This document shows positions 12,274 through 24,000 of a stretch of 64,000 nt of DNA, in pieces; positions within the stretch are counted from its first letter, which is position 1, and each line of letters starts with the position of its first letter. The stretch is taken from positions 11,496,725-11,560,724 of the forward strand of contig OX579634.1 in assembly GCA_951230915.1 (NCBI GenBank), read 5' to 3'. The position numbers were made by a program, and so were the translations under genes. Source of the DNA: Antitrichia curtipendula. Its lineage: Eukaryota; Streptophyta; Bryopsida; Hypnales; Leucodontaceae. The notes under the pieces are model-generated. The model was not told the DNA's origin. It did no database searches and saw nothing but the letters and a program-made list of their open reading frames with translations.

Positions 12274-14150
12274 GGTCTAATCTTCGATTTTGCTGCTGTA
12301 GTCCGCAGACCTTGGACGCGAGAGCAGGTATTCTTCCCTACTAATTGCAGAACACCGCTTAAAAGTAGGAACCTGTGAAATAGTGTGATGCTGTAGTAAT
12401 TTTAGTCCAATAACCGTTGATAGAACGATCACCTGAGGATTTAAAATATGATGGAGCTCTTTTGAGCCTTCGTTAAATGTTCTCGTCTATGATAAGGATT
12501 TGCACAGCGATGATTGGCCTACGCTGTCAGTCTGAGAGGGTGTAATTATTGAATGAAGTGGTGTTTCGATACACCACTAAATGGCAACTTCACTCCGTTG
12601 TTACAACTCTTTGTACTGAAAATTTGTCGTCATTACTCGAATGTACGTCTTTCAGGTTGGGGATGATGATATTAGTCTTATTCATGACTTTATAAAGAAA
12701 ATTTGGGATTTGGGTTGTGTTGGTTGTTCTGCACTTGTACAGGACCATGGTAATAATGATTCACTTACCATCATGACAACGGTGGATACTCTTTATTAGT
12801 CTTCCAAGTTATTCACTAGGGGACTGTATCATGCGGTTCTTAACTCATTACTGTGATGCATATGTGGTGCAGTGGTGAATCAAACCCGTGTGGAACTTCC
12901 TGGATACGGGTCAAGTGGTGGAGATATATTGATTTCTAGATTTGCAAGGGAGTAGTTGCATCCCGATTCTTGCGACTATCAGTCAGATGAGTTTGAGGAT
13001 ATTACAAACAAAGCACATTATTTTGGCCCTTTCTACTTAGTGGCGTTTCACAGTTTTCCCCCCCCACTAAAACCCAGCAGAGTAATTTACTTGTAGGGTA
13101 TGTGGATTAGTAGGATCGACGATACTCTTTTTGATTTGTCACGCTAGAAACCATCATGCCTCTGGTCACTATTTGTTTCCAATCAGAATTACGATGTGCG
13201 CCTTCTGGATAACCCATGCTCGAGAAAACGGTGCTGTAGATAGGAGACATAACTGCATGGGACAGCGAAGCTGATGATTTTCCAGCAGGCTTGTGTAAAT
13301 ATCAACAGGTCTTATGTTTAGATGATTGATGTGAATTTGGACGGTTAATTCTATTGTTGTCTTCGACCATGTGCACTTGAGTTATATATAACATAATCCG
13401 TATGTTATATATCCGTGTGCTTTTTTTTCTGCAGCTTGTCATATCTGTGTTGCGATGTTGCCTAGTGTAAGTACCAAAGCCCTTTGATTGAGAGAGTTTC
13501 CTGTGGATTGCTTTCCCTTAGTTTTGCGCTTCTAATCAGGTGATTTGGTTGCATTTGGATATCCTCGATCCAACCAAAGAATCCACTGCTGTTTAAAGTA
13601 GAAACTCGCTCTAGAGAAGCAGTACGAGCGGAATGTTGACATTCGGAAGTGTAGAAGTGTACGTCACCTCAAGGCTCTGGTTTGCTTGTTTCCTACTCTG
13701 CTCCCAAGTTCGACGTAATTGGAATCACGTGATTTTAATTTCCACCAGCTTCTGCAAAAGTCTGCGAATTGGAGCGTGAATTTCGGGCTTGCACGGAGAT
13801 GGACAGGGGAAAGGGGGTTCGGAATGCGAAGTGCCTGGTATCAAGCGATTCTCATACAAATCCATGAAGCATAGTAGGTTTGCTAGAGTTATTGAAAGTT
13901 ATTTGAAACTCTATGGGCACCAGAGCTAATCCGCATGAGAAGACGATTTCCCTTACAAACCTACGAAGTAGCTAATTGTTACTCGCAGTTTCCCATTGGC
14001 AAACAACCTTTCAAATTGCGGATCAGGAATCTTGAGGTCTGATGCAACACCGAAACCTGAGGAGGAAAACAAAGGACAGGCAGCATCTTGCGAAGGCTCG
14101 CGACAATGACGATGAAAGAAATTGGTTGCGCTGCAGTTTCAAGTTTCAAC
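12274..14150 (+). other. 3' region of the TIFY gene and intergenic DNA
   Basis: No coding exon is recognised after the TIFY stop codon at 12271-12273. The first several hundred bases are probably 3' UTR. The rest has no supported gene. Confidence 0.45.
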
Positions 14151-14194
14151 TACCGTGGGCGTCCAAGCAGGTTGGGATGGTGACGCCCACGGTA
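14151..14194. repeat. 13-bp perfect inverted repeat with 18-nt loop
   Basis: TACCGTGGGCGTC (14151-14163) is followed 18 nt later by GACGCCCACGGTA (14182-14194), a perfect inverted repeat in an otherwise unannotated stretch. It could be a binding-site pair or an RNA hairpin. No gene is clearly attached to it. Confidence 0.6.
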
Positions 14195-15520
14195 GGGCAG
14201 TTAACTTACCTGCGAAAGTGTGCCATGTCTTGGGAAGTGCGACTGACGTCTTGCTCAGGTCACAGCAGGAATAATTCAATAATAATAGTATCGTCAAAAG
14301 CAATTACCTCCCTACACCACCGGCACTGTATCATTGTAGTCTGTAGAGCTTCGGCAGCAGTAGGGTGGCAGTGAGTTTCGTCTTCTTGGTGACGAACAGT
14401 CAAATCCCCGCAGTCTCGCCTTATTACGAGCTCCGTCACAGCCATGAATGCAATCGTTTGTGATGGTCCCACCGTCCTTCATCGCACGCGTCACTTCCGT
14501 GTTTCCCCACTGCGTCATGTTCCCTGGCCATTTGTTTACCAGGAAGGTGGTGCACTGCTGCGACGTGGAAAACATACAAATTTTAGTTTATAAACTTTAG
14601 GTCGGTTGGAGGTTTTGGGTTGTACTTTGACAGTGTACATTTGGAAGACCCAGGGAAGACCAGGGAAGAGGTGGCATCTCTCAGTGACGCGATTCTTGGC
14701 ACCATTTCGGGTGAGCTTGAAGGTTCTGACCAGAGTGGCGGATTTCGCTCTGGAGATCCAGGATTTACCGTAGGACGCTGGCTTGGTGGCCATTTCATTC
14801 GCGAAGACACTAACTTACGGGCAATCGGTCGATCAGGGTTTGCAAGTGAGAAGTTTCAGTAGACTTTCTCCCCCTTCTTTTGGGGCTTTCGGTAAATTCC
14901 ATTTCCTATCGTCTTCCTAGCGCACGCTATGCGCGATTCTTTCAATTTGTCCTCGTCCTCTTGTGACGTTTAGTTGCTCGGTATGGGGTTCCGGAGACTT
15001 GAAGCTGTGTTTGTGTGTAAACGAGGAAGAATGGGTATGAGGCCTTGTGGCCATTTTTGAAGAGTGGCGACCAGGAGGGCCTCCTTTGGTGGAGCTTTCG
15101 GCAGAATACTGTTGCAAATCGAATTCTGTGGAGTTGAACAGGGCGTGGGGGTGGGGAGTTAGCGCGCCACATGGCAGAAATTCGCCATGCGGGCAGTGAA
15201 GGGGACTCATTACGACAGTAAGTCGTCTATCAATCCTTGTGTGTGTCATCTTTCGTTGGTGATTATGTTTCAGTTGTGAGTTGCACTATACCTGTGTTCA
15301 ATAATTTTGGATTAGCTCAATTATAGGGTTGAATTCTCCAACTGCGACGGACGCCGCGGCCTCGATTTTGGCACGCTTACCCTAATTTGTGGAATCCATG
15401 CTTGAGGTCCGCATGTTTGATGATCCTGAAGAATTTTGTGTGTGGATATGAAGTCGCAAGTCGGGTGAGGAGAAGGAGATCACGGCTTCATATAGTTGTC
15501 CTCCATCGATCTACGCGGGA
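14195..15520. other. Unassigned region upstream of the membrane protein gene
   Basis: Open frames of 80-110 codons occur on both strands around 14.5-15.2 kb, but none has a recognisable domain and they overlap each other. The region probably holds the promoter and leader of the gene at 15521. Confidence 0.4.
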
Positions 15521-16042
15521 ATGGGGACCCAATTGGAGCCACCGCCGGTGGAGATATATCCGCCCCTGACGATGGTGATTCGCAAGACGAGCATTGTGGG
15601 AGTCTTGCTGGTGGTGTTGGGCTTCCTGTTGTGGTGCATCATGCAAACCGTGCACTCGATTCAGCATTGGCAACAGCCGTCCGCGCAGGGCATGGACCCC
15701 TTTTGCTGGCAGGTGGTGGAAGCGTACCTCTTACTCATCGCCTACCTGACGCTTTTCCTCGCAATCACGCTCTTCGCCTTCATGATCCCGAGCTTGATCA
15801 TGACATGGATCGTGACCCTGGTGCTCACATACTTGTCCAGCATCGGGATCGGCAGGGAGCGTCACCGGCGCAAGGAATTGGTGAGGATGGCCAGTGGCTG
15901 GGCCAAGGACATGTCGTGGTCGGCTTTCAAGAGCGCCATGCAGGAAGGGAAAGTGTTCGGAGTGGCTGCGATTTTCACTGTGCTCGTGTTGCCTTGGGTA
16001 CTGGGCAGATCCAACGTCTTTGGTGGACAGGCATGCCACTGA
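15521..16042 (+). CDS. Intronless four-TM membrane protein, unknown function
   Basis: An uninterrupted 173-codon frame starts at ATG 15521. The protein has a short N-terminal tail (PPPVEIYPP), then four hydrophobic segments at about residues 25-42, 68-90, 92-111 and 145-162. A basic stretch GRERHRRKEL at 111-120 begins the loop between segments 3 and 4. There is no cleavable signal peptide; the first hydrophobic segment would act as a signal anchor. I do not recognise the family and see no catalytic motif. GC-rich codon use matches the other genes here and contrasts with the AT-rich spacers, which supports a real gene. An overlapping frame at 15496-16152 is open but is low-complexity and is not favoured. 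Confidence 0.6.
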   Translation: MGTQLEPPPVEIYPPLTMVIRKTSIVGVLLVVLGFLLWCIMQTVHSIQHWQQPSAQGMDPFCWQVVEAYLLLIAYLTLFLAITLFAFMIPSLIMTWIVTLVLTYLSSIGIGRERHRRKELVRMASGWAKDMSWSAFKSAMQEGKVFGVAAIFTVLVLPWVLGRSNVFGGQACH

Positions 16043-16094
16043 ACCTGGCGATGGTGGTACTCTCAGCAGTTATTTTTTTTTTTTTGTATTATTA

Positions 16095-16695
16095 TCAAAG
16101 TGATGTGTCCATGAATGTTCACAAGTGTATATATGACAATGGTGCGACATGATCTGGGCTAGCCAACCCTAAAAGTGGCTCCAAGTATTCAGTAAAATTT
16201 AATTAGGTTCAGCTTGTTGAACGAACTTTTGGCAGTGACTCAGTCTCTCAAATTTTTGCTTTTCTTGTTTCTCGACTAGTAAGGAATGTCTTGGACAGGC
16301 AGCTGCCACTTCACTTATGAAAAAGCTAGAACAACTTATGCCGGTACTCTGTTCCACTTGAGGCCTTTGCAGATTTAGAGCTGGGCGATGGTGCTCAGTC
16401 CCTCTCACTGCACTCAGATTTTCATTTTTCTTCGTCCTAGATTGGTGTGGATTTCCTTGGACCGGCAGCTACCGCTTCAGGTATAAAAGCTTCAATAACT
16501 TATGTCTTGTCTGCGTTTCATTTGAGGCTTTGTTGGTGTAGAGCTGGGCAATGGTGCTAGCCTCAGGAGTGTTGGGTGTTCCAAGTATTATTAGTGTAGT
16601 CTGTCCTTGTATAGAAGCAATGTTCACAAGTGGACATACGATAGTGGTGCGACATTATATGGGCTAGCCAACCCTAAAAGCGGGTGCAACTTCTC
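16095..16695 (+). repeat. Diverged direct duplications downstream of the membrane protein gene
   Basis: Two sets of direct repeats lie here. First, a block around 16115-16180 (GTTCACAAGTG ... GGTGCGACAT ... GGGCTAGCCAACCCTAAAAG) recurs at 16620-16682. Second, a block at about 16280-16400 (CTTGGACAGGCAGCTGCC ... TAGAGCTGGGCGATGGTGCT) recurs at about 16446-16560. The copies differ by several percent. This looks like local tandem duplication of 3' flanking sequence. Confidence 0.65.
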
Positions 16696-19124
16696 ATGAA
16701 AACTTAAGCAAGGTTTTGGTTTAGCAAGGTTTAGGAAGGTTTAGCCGACTTTTAGCCGAGGTTCAGTGTCTATGTTGCCATTCAAATTTAGGCTCGCCTT
16801 CACAGCCAGCTGTATTTTTAATGAGCTGTAAAAAGTTGAGTTATGTCGTGTCTGTCTCTTCTCTGGAAAAACTCCGGTTTTAAAGACCCCGGTAATCAGA
16901 GATGATGTGATCGACGATTGCATACAAAGTTTTGCGCTCAGTTCTCCACCAAATGATTTGGGAAATGTCTTGTTGGAGAGTTGTTGAGAATGTACTACTA
17001 ATGAGATATAGGGTATAGGGTAGGGAGCCCTGTTGTTGTGCCAACACCTATAATTGTGCACCTAAGGACCCTATGATTGCGCATCAAACACTCGTATTTC
17101 TATTGTGGTATAATCTGGTTAAGTGGCTTTTGCTTACAATTGCAGAGAAAGGTTGAGAGTATGGTTATTCTCTTAGATTTATTTTGCATTCCGTTTCCTA
17201 CAGTGAAACCCGCGAGCACCAAGTTGGAATGACGAATCCTAGTGCGAACCTCGATACTCCAAATACAGATCAAATTCTCATGCAATCATCGTTGCAAGGT
17301 GACAAAAACTTCAACCGCACACAGTGTAAATCAAAAACATTTGTGCATTCAGGGGCCTCCTCCAAATGCTTGTAGGTTCTATCATCGGATTGTTGTCTTT
17401 CCACTACACAAATTAATTCTTCTTCAAGTCTCTGCTTCTTATTGTCATTTGGCAGCTTTTAGAGAAGTACGTTGTCACTCAATTGTTGTTGCTCTACGAG
17501 AACGAGTGCTGAAGCAACCAACCAAACTAGAGATCGGACACATCGTTGAAGTCACCATCAAGGCATCGTTGAAGTCTCAGTCTCAGAACTTGGTTGTTGT
17601 CTAATGAGGAGCGAGGAATTTACAGCAAATCGTTGTCTGTAGATCGATGTTGATACAATTGAGTTGCAGTTGCCTTCCATTAGTTTGGTGTCAACTAACG
17701 ACTGAGCTCAATCACTTGGTTCAATTGATCTCGGTGGAAAAATTCAGCCTTCTCTAGTGCTACTAAGTTAGCGCCTATTATTTTAGGGTTGTTTTCCATT
17801 GGTGTGGGGATTCTTTTCAATGTTGGCAAACAATCTACACTTACACAATCTAATATAACCTATAAAATGTGAAAGTCTAAGTCAATGCACAATAGTAGGG
17901 TCCAATGTGCAACCAAGGTGCACAATGAAAGGGTCCAAGGCAATTGTAATGACTAAAATACATACATGTGTTGCTTTACATTTGTTGTTGAAATAAAATT
18001 CTAAAATTGAATTTTGTAAATTGAATCGTGAAGTGAATTCACTTAGCTTGGTGGATTTCAAATTTTAGTTGGGTTGGTGTGGTCTGCTACTCTAGATACA
18101 AGATGGCAAACCTTAAGTGTGCAATAATAGGGCTCCGTATCCTAATATGCCTCATAATTTGATTGTTGAGATCACATGGAGGAATTGAAGATGTGTGGCA
18201 AATGATGAATGTGATAGCAAACTATTTAAGATTTTTTTTTTTTTTAAATTTCTACCTCATTTCTGAGTCAAAATCTTGCATGTGATTAGCTTGTTGGAAA
18301 ACTAGGAATGATATGTTTTTAGCAAGCTACTGTCTTTGTCCCATAGGGCTAGTCCCTTCTTTTTTTTTCATTTGTCTTGAGGTGCTCGTCACCTTCACTT
18401 CAAACTTGATTTTAGAATTGAAGATGATTTCTTTTTTTCTTGATTTCTTTTTTTCTTATCCAAATTACACTTGAATAAAATTGATCATGTAGAAGTTCTA
18501 GAAAAATCTAAAAATTTAGTCAAATATTATGTATATGGTAGAACCAACCATTGTTGATCACTTATATAATTCCCTATAGAATGATAGAAATGATGGGCAC
18601 TGTCAATTTTCTGTGATTTTTTTTTCTTAAATTCAAATTACTATGAATTTTTGGAAGCCAAAAGTTGGTCTCAACCTATATCCAATATATAGAATCTTCC
18701 AATTCCAATCATTCCATAACTACTTTCCTGCTCACTACATCAAGACTTGTGTCATGACATTATAGTACCAACCTTGCAAAGAAGAAAAAATCACATTCCA
18801 AACTTTGGTTGGAATTTGTTCTAGCCTTAGCTACACCCTATAGGTTGGGTATTGATGCATGGTTGGTAATGGGTGGTTTTACCATATGTAATTTTGTAAA
18901 ACCCTAGAATCCTTGAAGAATGCCGTTGTTGTTTATTGGTCGATGAATGACAAAGAATCTTTCTATATAGGATAAAAGTGCAACTATTTATCTTTGGAGT
19001 TTTGAATAAGAGAGAAAGTCTTGTAAAATAGTTTGACTTCTAATGAATGCTTTTGGATTTTTTCAAAACAATGATTTACAAGGTACTAGAGGATGACTTC
19101 CACAATCACTTGCTTGTCCTTGAA
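16696..19124. other. Intergenic DNA, becoming AT-rich
   Basis: A frame of 120 codons ending at 17604 has no recognisable features. From about 17.8 kb the sequence turns AT-rich. No gene or RNA is supported. Confidence 0.45.
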
Positions 19125-19166
19125 CCCCTAAAGGACTAAACTGCATTTTAGGCAACATAGTAGTGG
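19125..19166 (-). mobile_element. Fragment of a piggyBac-like MITE end (copy K)
   Basis: CCCCTAAAGGACTAAACTGC follows TGAA (one base from TTAA). It continues to GGCAACATAG and matches the reverse complement of the right end of the 19.9-21.05 kb element. The match stops after about 40 bp, where a foldback element begins. Confidence 0.55.
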
Positions 19167-19546
19167 TAGTCATGGCTTGTTCACAGACGGCGTGAACAAT
19201 GAATATTGAGGATGTGGCGGCTTTGGATTTGTTGCTCCCCAATGGAATATTTTTAGCGTGCTATTGAATGTTCATACCCAATCTTCTCCTCTGGAGGTGA
19301 ATTTTGGGCATGAACATTCATTAGCAAGCTAAGTATATTCCTTTGTGCTCCATGATTCAACCGCTCATTGGCTCATTGGCGCCACGTCACACCCTTTTCA
19401 CCCATTATTCATTGTCCATTTTTGACACATCTTTTAGGGGGGTCACACCTTGTTCACCAACCGCGGCTTCCCATTGGCTCCTCCAAACCCTCACCAACTT
19501 CTCAATATCCATTGTTCACTCAACTTGTGAACATGGTGTGACTATC
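19167..19546. repeat. Foldback element with two nested pairs of inverted arms
   Basis: The outer arms 19167-19217 and 19499-19546 share, in inverted order, TTCACA...GTGAACAATG followed by (A/G)ATATTGAG. The inner arms 19244-19281 and 19304-19341 (GGAATAT...TGAATGTTCAT) form a second stem around a 22-nt loop. Together they can fold into a long branched hairpin, as expected of a foldback-type non-autonomous transposon. Confidence 0.6.
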
Positions 19547-19922
19547 CCTAGTGTTAGAATTCTAGTTTATGGATCAGCCCTCTATTGACGCTCCATTTGA
19601 AGTGCTAAGTTCTCAAACCAACCATCATATATTCAACCCTGCACTTACTCAGTTATACAAGGGAGCTTGGTGGGAGTAATCAGAATCTTGAATAGTTCAT
19701 TGTATTAACATTATATCGCATCTTGACTGTCCTTGTTCAGGAAGTTGGAGTATGTTATTGTGTTAACACTAGAAATGCGGAATGATCAAACTATTCAAAA
19801 GGACAAGAAATCAGTGGTTACTTTATTTGTCATGTTCAAAAGTTAATGAAATTGTGAAGGAGTTGGATCGCATATAGCTCGAATGAGAAACGATCTCCTT
19901 ACTTGGTTCCATGTAGTTTTAA

Positions 19923-21051
19923 CCCCTAAAGGTTTGTCACTATGTTTTCACCAAAACCCGCTCCCCAACTGCTATTTCTAATACAAGTACCAAATTTTAG
20001 AAAAACAAACATTTTGGGACACATGTAAACGTAGGATTTTGTAGTAGTTTGGTTTGAAAAGATGTATAAACAATTTCAGAAAATTCCATCATACAGATCG
20101 CAAGATATTAGCATTGGAAGTGACAAAAATCCTTTTTTTGCCCCTGCAAAAAATCGGGCAGCTGCACTCCACAATGTGCCCCAAAGTGGCAGACATGCAA
20201 TTTCTTCCCCCTTCCCTGACCTGAAAAATTGGGAGCCGTTGATTAAAAATTTAAAAAAATCTTCCCCTCTTGATGTTGTTGATATTGGAAAACATTTTTG
20301 GATATAAATACATGTACAATTTTGGTATAGATATGATATGGTACGGATACGAGATACAAATACGGGTAGGATATATCCATATCAATTGCCACCCCACCTC
20401 CACTTGAAAATTACAAGAAGTGGGATGGAAGGGATGCCAAAAAATTAATTATTTAAAAAAAATTGAGGTCACCGGAGGGGTAAAAAAAATCCAATTTATT
20501 TATTTTATTTTTGTAAACTCAAAAGTGGTAGTAGCTGCTATTTTCTTCTTTTTTACAAAATTTTTTCCAAAATGGTTGTAACTCTTAGGATTCATTCTTC
20601 AAAGCAAGTTGTCTATATTCTTGAAAACTTTTAGATCATTTGAAATTGTACAACATATAGGAAAAAATAGTAAGTAGAAAGAAGTAGAGAATGATTCAAA
20701 ATACTAAACTATTAACCATTTATTTATGGAATTGAAGAATGCCAATTCCAATGGCTGCAATGTAGTAATAAACAATCCATGTATATATAAATCTACAAAA
20801 TCAATTTCAAATTTTTATTTTTCAAGAAGTTTTTTTTGCTGCTTGGGCTATCCATTGAGCAATGAAAACTACATATCATACAATAACTTTTTGACAATAT
20901 AGTCAAAAGTTATGAAAATTGTTGTGCCTTAAAGCTACTCCTAGGGAAAATGTTGTGTTAAAATTTTTAAGAAAAAAAATAAAAACTTCATTCTTAGTGA
21001 GCTGCCCAAAATCGCTATGTTGCCAAAAAATGCACTTTGGTCCTTTAGGGG
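19923..21051 (+). mobile_element. piggyBac-like MITE, subfamily 2 (copy E)
   Basis: CCCCTAAAGG begins right after TTAA (19919-19922). GGTCCTTTAGGGG ends right before TTAA (21052-21055). The 1129-bp body is AT-rich and non-coding. It is homologous to the interrupted copy at 47.5-48.8 kb and to a fragment at 53.52 kb, and its left 200 bp resembles subfamily 1. Confidence 0.85.
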
Positions 21052-21055
21052 TTAA

Positions 21056-24000
21056 GCAATGTAGTCTCTACTAGCAGGTTCCTATGAAGCTTATTGATGC
21101 CTTTTTGATCTAGATAGCACCATGGCATCAATTGCAATTCTTGGAGCCGTAATTTCAATGCTATATAGATTTTTACTTCATAACTCTCCTAGGTGGTGGA
21201 ATTGGGCGACTTGGTTTGGTTGCCAATTCTTTGCTACTTTAGATGTATGTTACAGCACAATAAATCCACTAAGTGTATGCAATTTTGGATTCTTCATTTA
21301 TGACTTTTTCTTCTAGTGGGGTGTGAGTGTCTTTGACTCCACCTCTAGAATTAAAATGTGCACATGGGTTCTAGCAGCGTAAATGAGTGATTCCTATGGG
21401 GTAATCTTAAACTTAGTGTTTTCTAGCCTTCCAAGCAATGGACACTTTGTTTATAATGATTGTAACCTAATCTAAGTTCTTCAAAACACAGTAACTGTTG
21501 AAAGGTTTGAGACCTTTGTGATTAAGTAGAAGCAAATAAAAACTAATTTAAACTAAAAATTTGTTTAAGCTAAATCACAGAATGTAATTTACCCTTTCCA
21601 AAATGGCAAGGCAAGTTAAATTTTGATAGTCCTAGTAGAGGATATCTAAGGATGAAATTCGTCCCTAATTCTATTCTATAAACTTCATTCTTTGATTAAA
21701 ATTAGCAAATAAGTTCAAAACAGATTTAAATTTTAGGCTTAAATTTTTAATTAATTTAACTAATGGATTTTAAAGAGAAAACCTAGTTTTGACCTATTTT
21801 AAAATTTTCATCTAAAATTAAGCCAAACTTCATCCACACTTTGCTCCTTCAAAAATAAAGTAATTTTAAAGTGAAAGTTGATTTTGGAATCTTCAAAAGA
21901 TTTTCTAAAAGGTTATAGTCTCAGAAGATGCCTTAGTTGTTCTTTAAGAATATTACTAATTGTTTTCATATCAATCCTACTTCTAAATTATTATTCTAGT
22001 TTTAGTATTTTTTGGAGTTTTATTTCTTTTTATGAAGAAAGTAATGAATTACCTTTCTACCAAGGCAAAAAGTGAAATTATTAGACATTATTAGTTTGTC
22101 CTTTAATGTTCCAAAGACATTTTTTTTTGTTTTTGTTTCTTTCTATTTGGCTTATTAGGCTCATTAAAACAAAACACTAAACCAACATTTGGCCAACTAA
22201 TACCAACGGAATCCTAATTAATGACAACAACAAAAGAATGAATAGTAAAAAAGAATAATATCCAAAACAATCCAAACTAAATTCTTCTAGTGAATAATAA
22301 TGTTTCATACCTAAATAATATTTTAATGAGATACCTTCCTTCGTGAGAACTCCAATTTGAGTATTTCACTCTCCTATTCCCTAATTCTTTGTCATTTGTT
22401 TTGTGACATTTTGAGAGTTTAATTAGGTGGGGGATGGAGAGATGTTGGAACTTTTTGAGAATACTTGTAATATGAAAACTCAAAATTTTGAGGGTAGCAT
22501 GGCAACAGCCTTAGCTTTGTAAATTTTGCAATCAATTCAATGTTTTTTGAATGTGAGTTTCTGATTTGGTACCTCTAAGTTTCAATCATGGCTTGGCTTG
22601 AGGCCTCATAGGATTGCTTGTGTGGTGCCACGTGTTAGGGGCAGATTGGTCCTTTCGATTGGTTGTTCTCGATCCTTCCGTTCTCGATCCTTCCGTTCCC
22701 GGTCCTTCCGTTCTAAAGCCTTTGATTGATGTACCAACCTTTTGGTTCGGCCTTTGGTTTGCTAGTTTTGGTTTTTAAACAAAGTATTCAAACACACAAA
22801 CAAATACTGACTAACAAATGCTAAACTAAAATAAGGATTAAACTAAGCAAATAATAACTAATTTGGGGGGGGGGTTGGAATAAAACTGAGGCTCTAAAAA
22901 CTATCCTAACTTCTAAATAATTCTAAGGATGATGTTTTGGGGGATTTTTTTGTGAATAGCTCTCAAACAAATTACTATTCTAATGCTAAATTTCACTCAA
23001 ACAAAAGCAAATTTTAAGAAACCCAAGGTGACAAACTCTCAAGCACTAAACACTTCCACTCAATGGTCTCTATTTCCTCATGAAACGACAAAATGGCAAG
23101 ATGTTTTAGACTTGGGACCTTAAATGTCTCTTTGCAAAGATTCTAAAGTCAAAGCTTTGTTGTGCAGGAGCAACTCCAGGCTAATTTTGTTTAAAATTGA
23201 GGTATCTAAATGTTTTAACTTCCAAATGAGATACACATGATAGTGTTTAAACCAAAATTTGGAGGTCAATGAACTTAATTCCTCAAGGTATCCAAGTTTA
23301 ACTCCTAATTGAGGTACACATGACAATGTTTAACTGAAAATTAGGGATTAATCAAACCAACTTCCATTATACAATGAATTTTGGTAGTGATTTTGGTTTA
23401 GAAACTTTTGGCAAAGTCAAGCTTCACCGGCTTAAGCCTTCTAGTCCTAATTCTTTGCAAAAGTCAAGATTTTGTTAGTATTCTTAAGAAATATCAAATT
23501 TGAAGAACTAAACCTCCCAACAGAATTTTAGTGTGGATGTTGGTCTCAGAGGAAAACCCGCGTCCTCTATTAAAGATATAAGATTTGAACAGAAGTTTTG
23601 GCCTGATCTTGACCTCAATAGATAATCCTGACAGAGTGTTGGTGAGCAAAATGAAGAGTGTGGGTCATCTACACTCTAGCAAAATGTTGGTAACGAGAAT
23701 GCTTTTGTATAGGGGGGTCATTTTGAAACCTCGGAGGGGGGCCTTATATACTTGTTAGAAGGCTCCACCACTTAAGCTTACAACAAGATATTTGTCTTCT
23801 TACTCATAGATTTTTCTAAAACTAACTTTAACTAACTCTAAGATATTTCCTAACCTACCTAAAGATATTTTCAAAATAGTATTTGTTTAATCCAAGACTT
23901 TTCTAGAACAAGCCTCATTTAATAATGAAATCTTGTCTAAATCAAGTCTAGGATTTTTTCCAAAGATATTTTGGAAATTAACCTAATTACCTTGAGGTAT

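Noticed and set aside
15496..16152. 218-codon frame overlapping the membrane protein gene
   Set aside because: It lies in another frame of the same GC-rich stretch, with a composition typical of a shadow frame. The 15521 frame has coherent membrane segments.
17242..17604. 120-codon frame
   Set aside because: No motifs, no splice context, and composition like the surrounding spacer.
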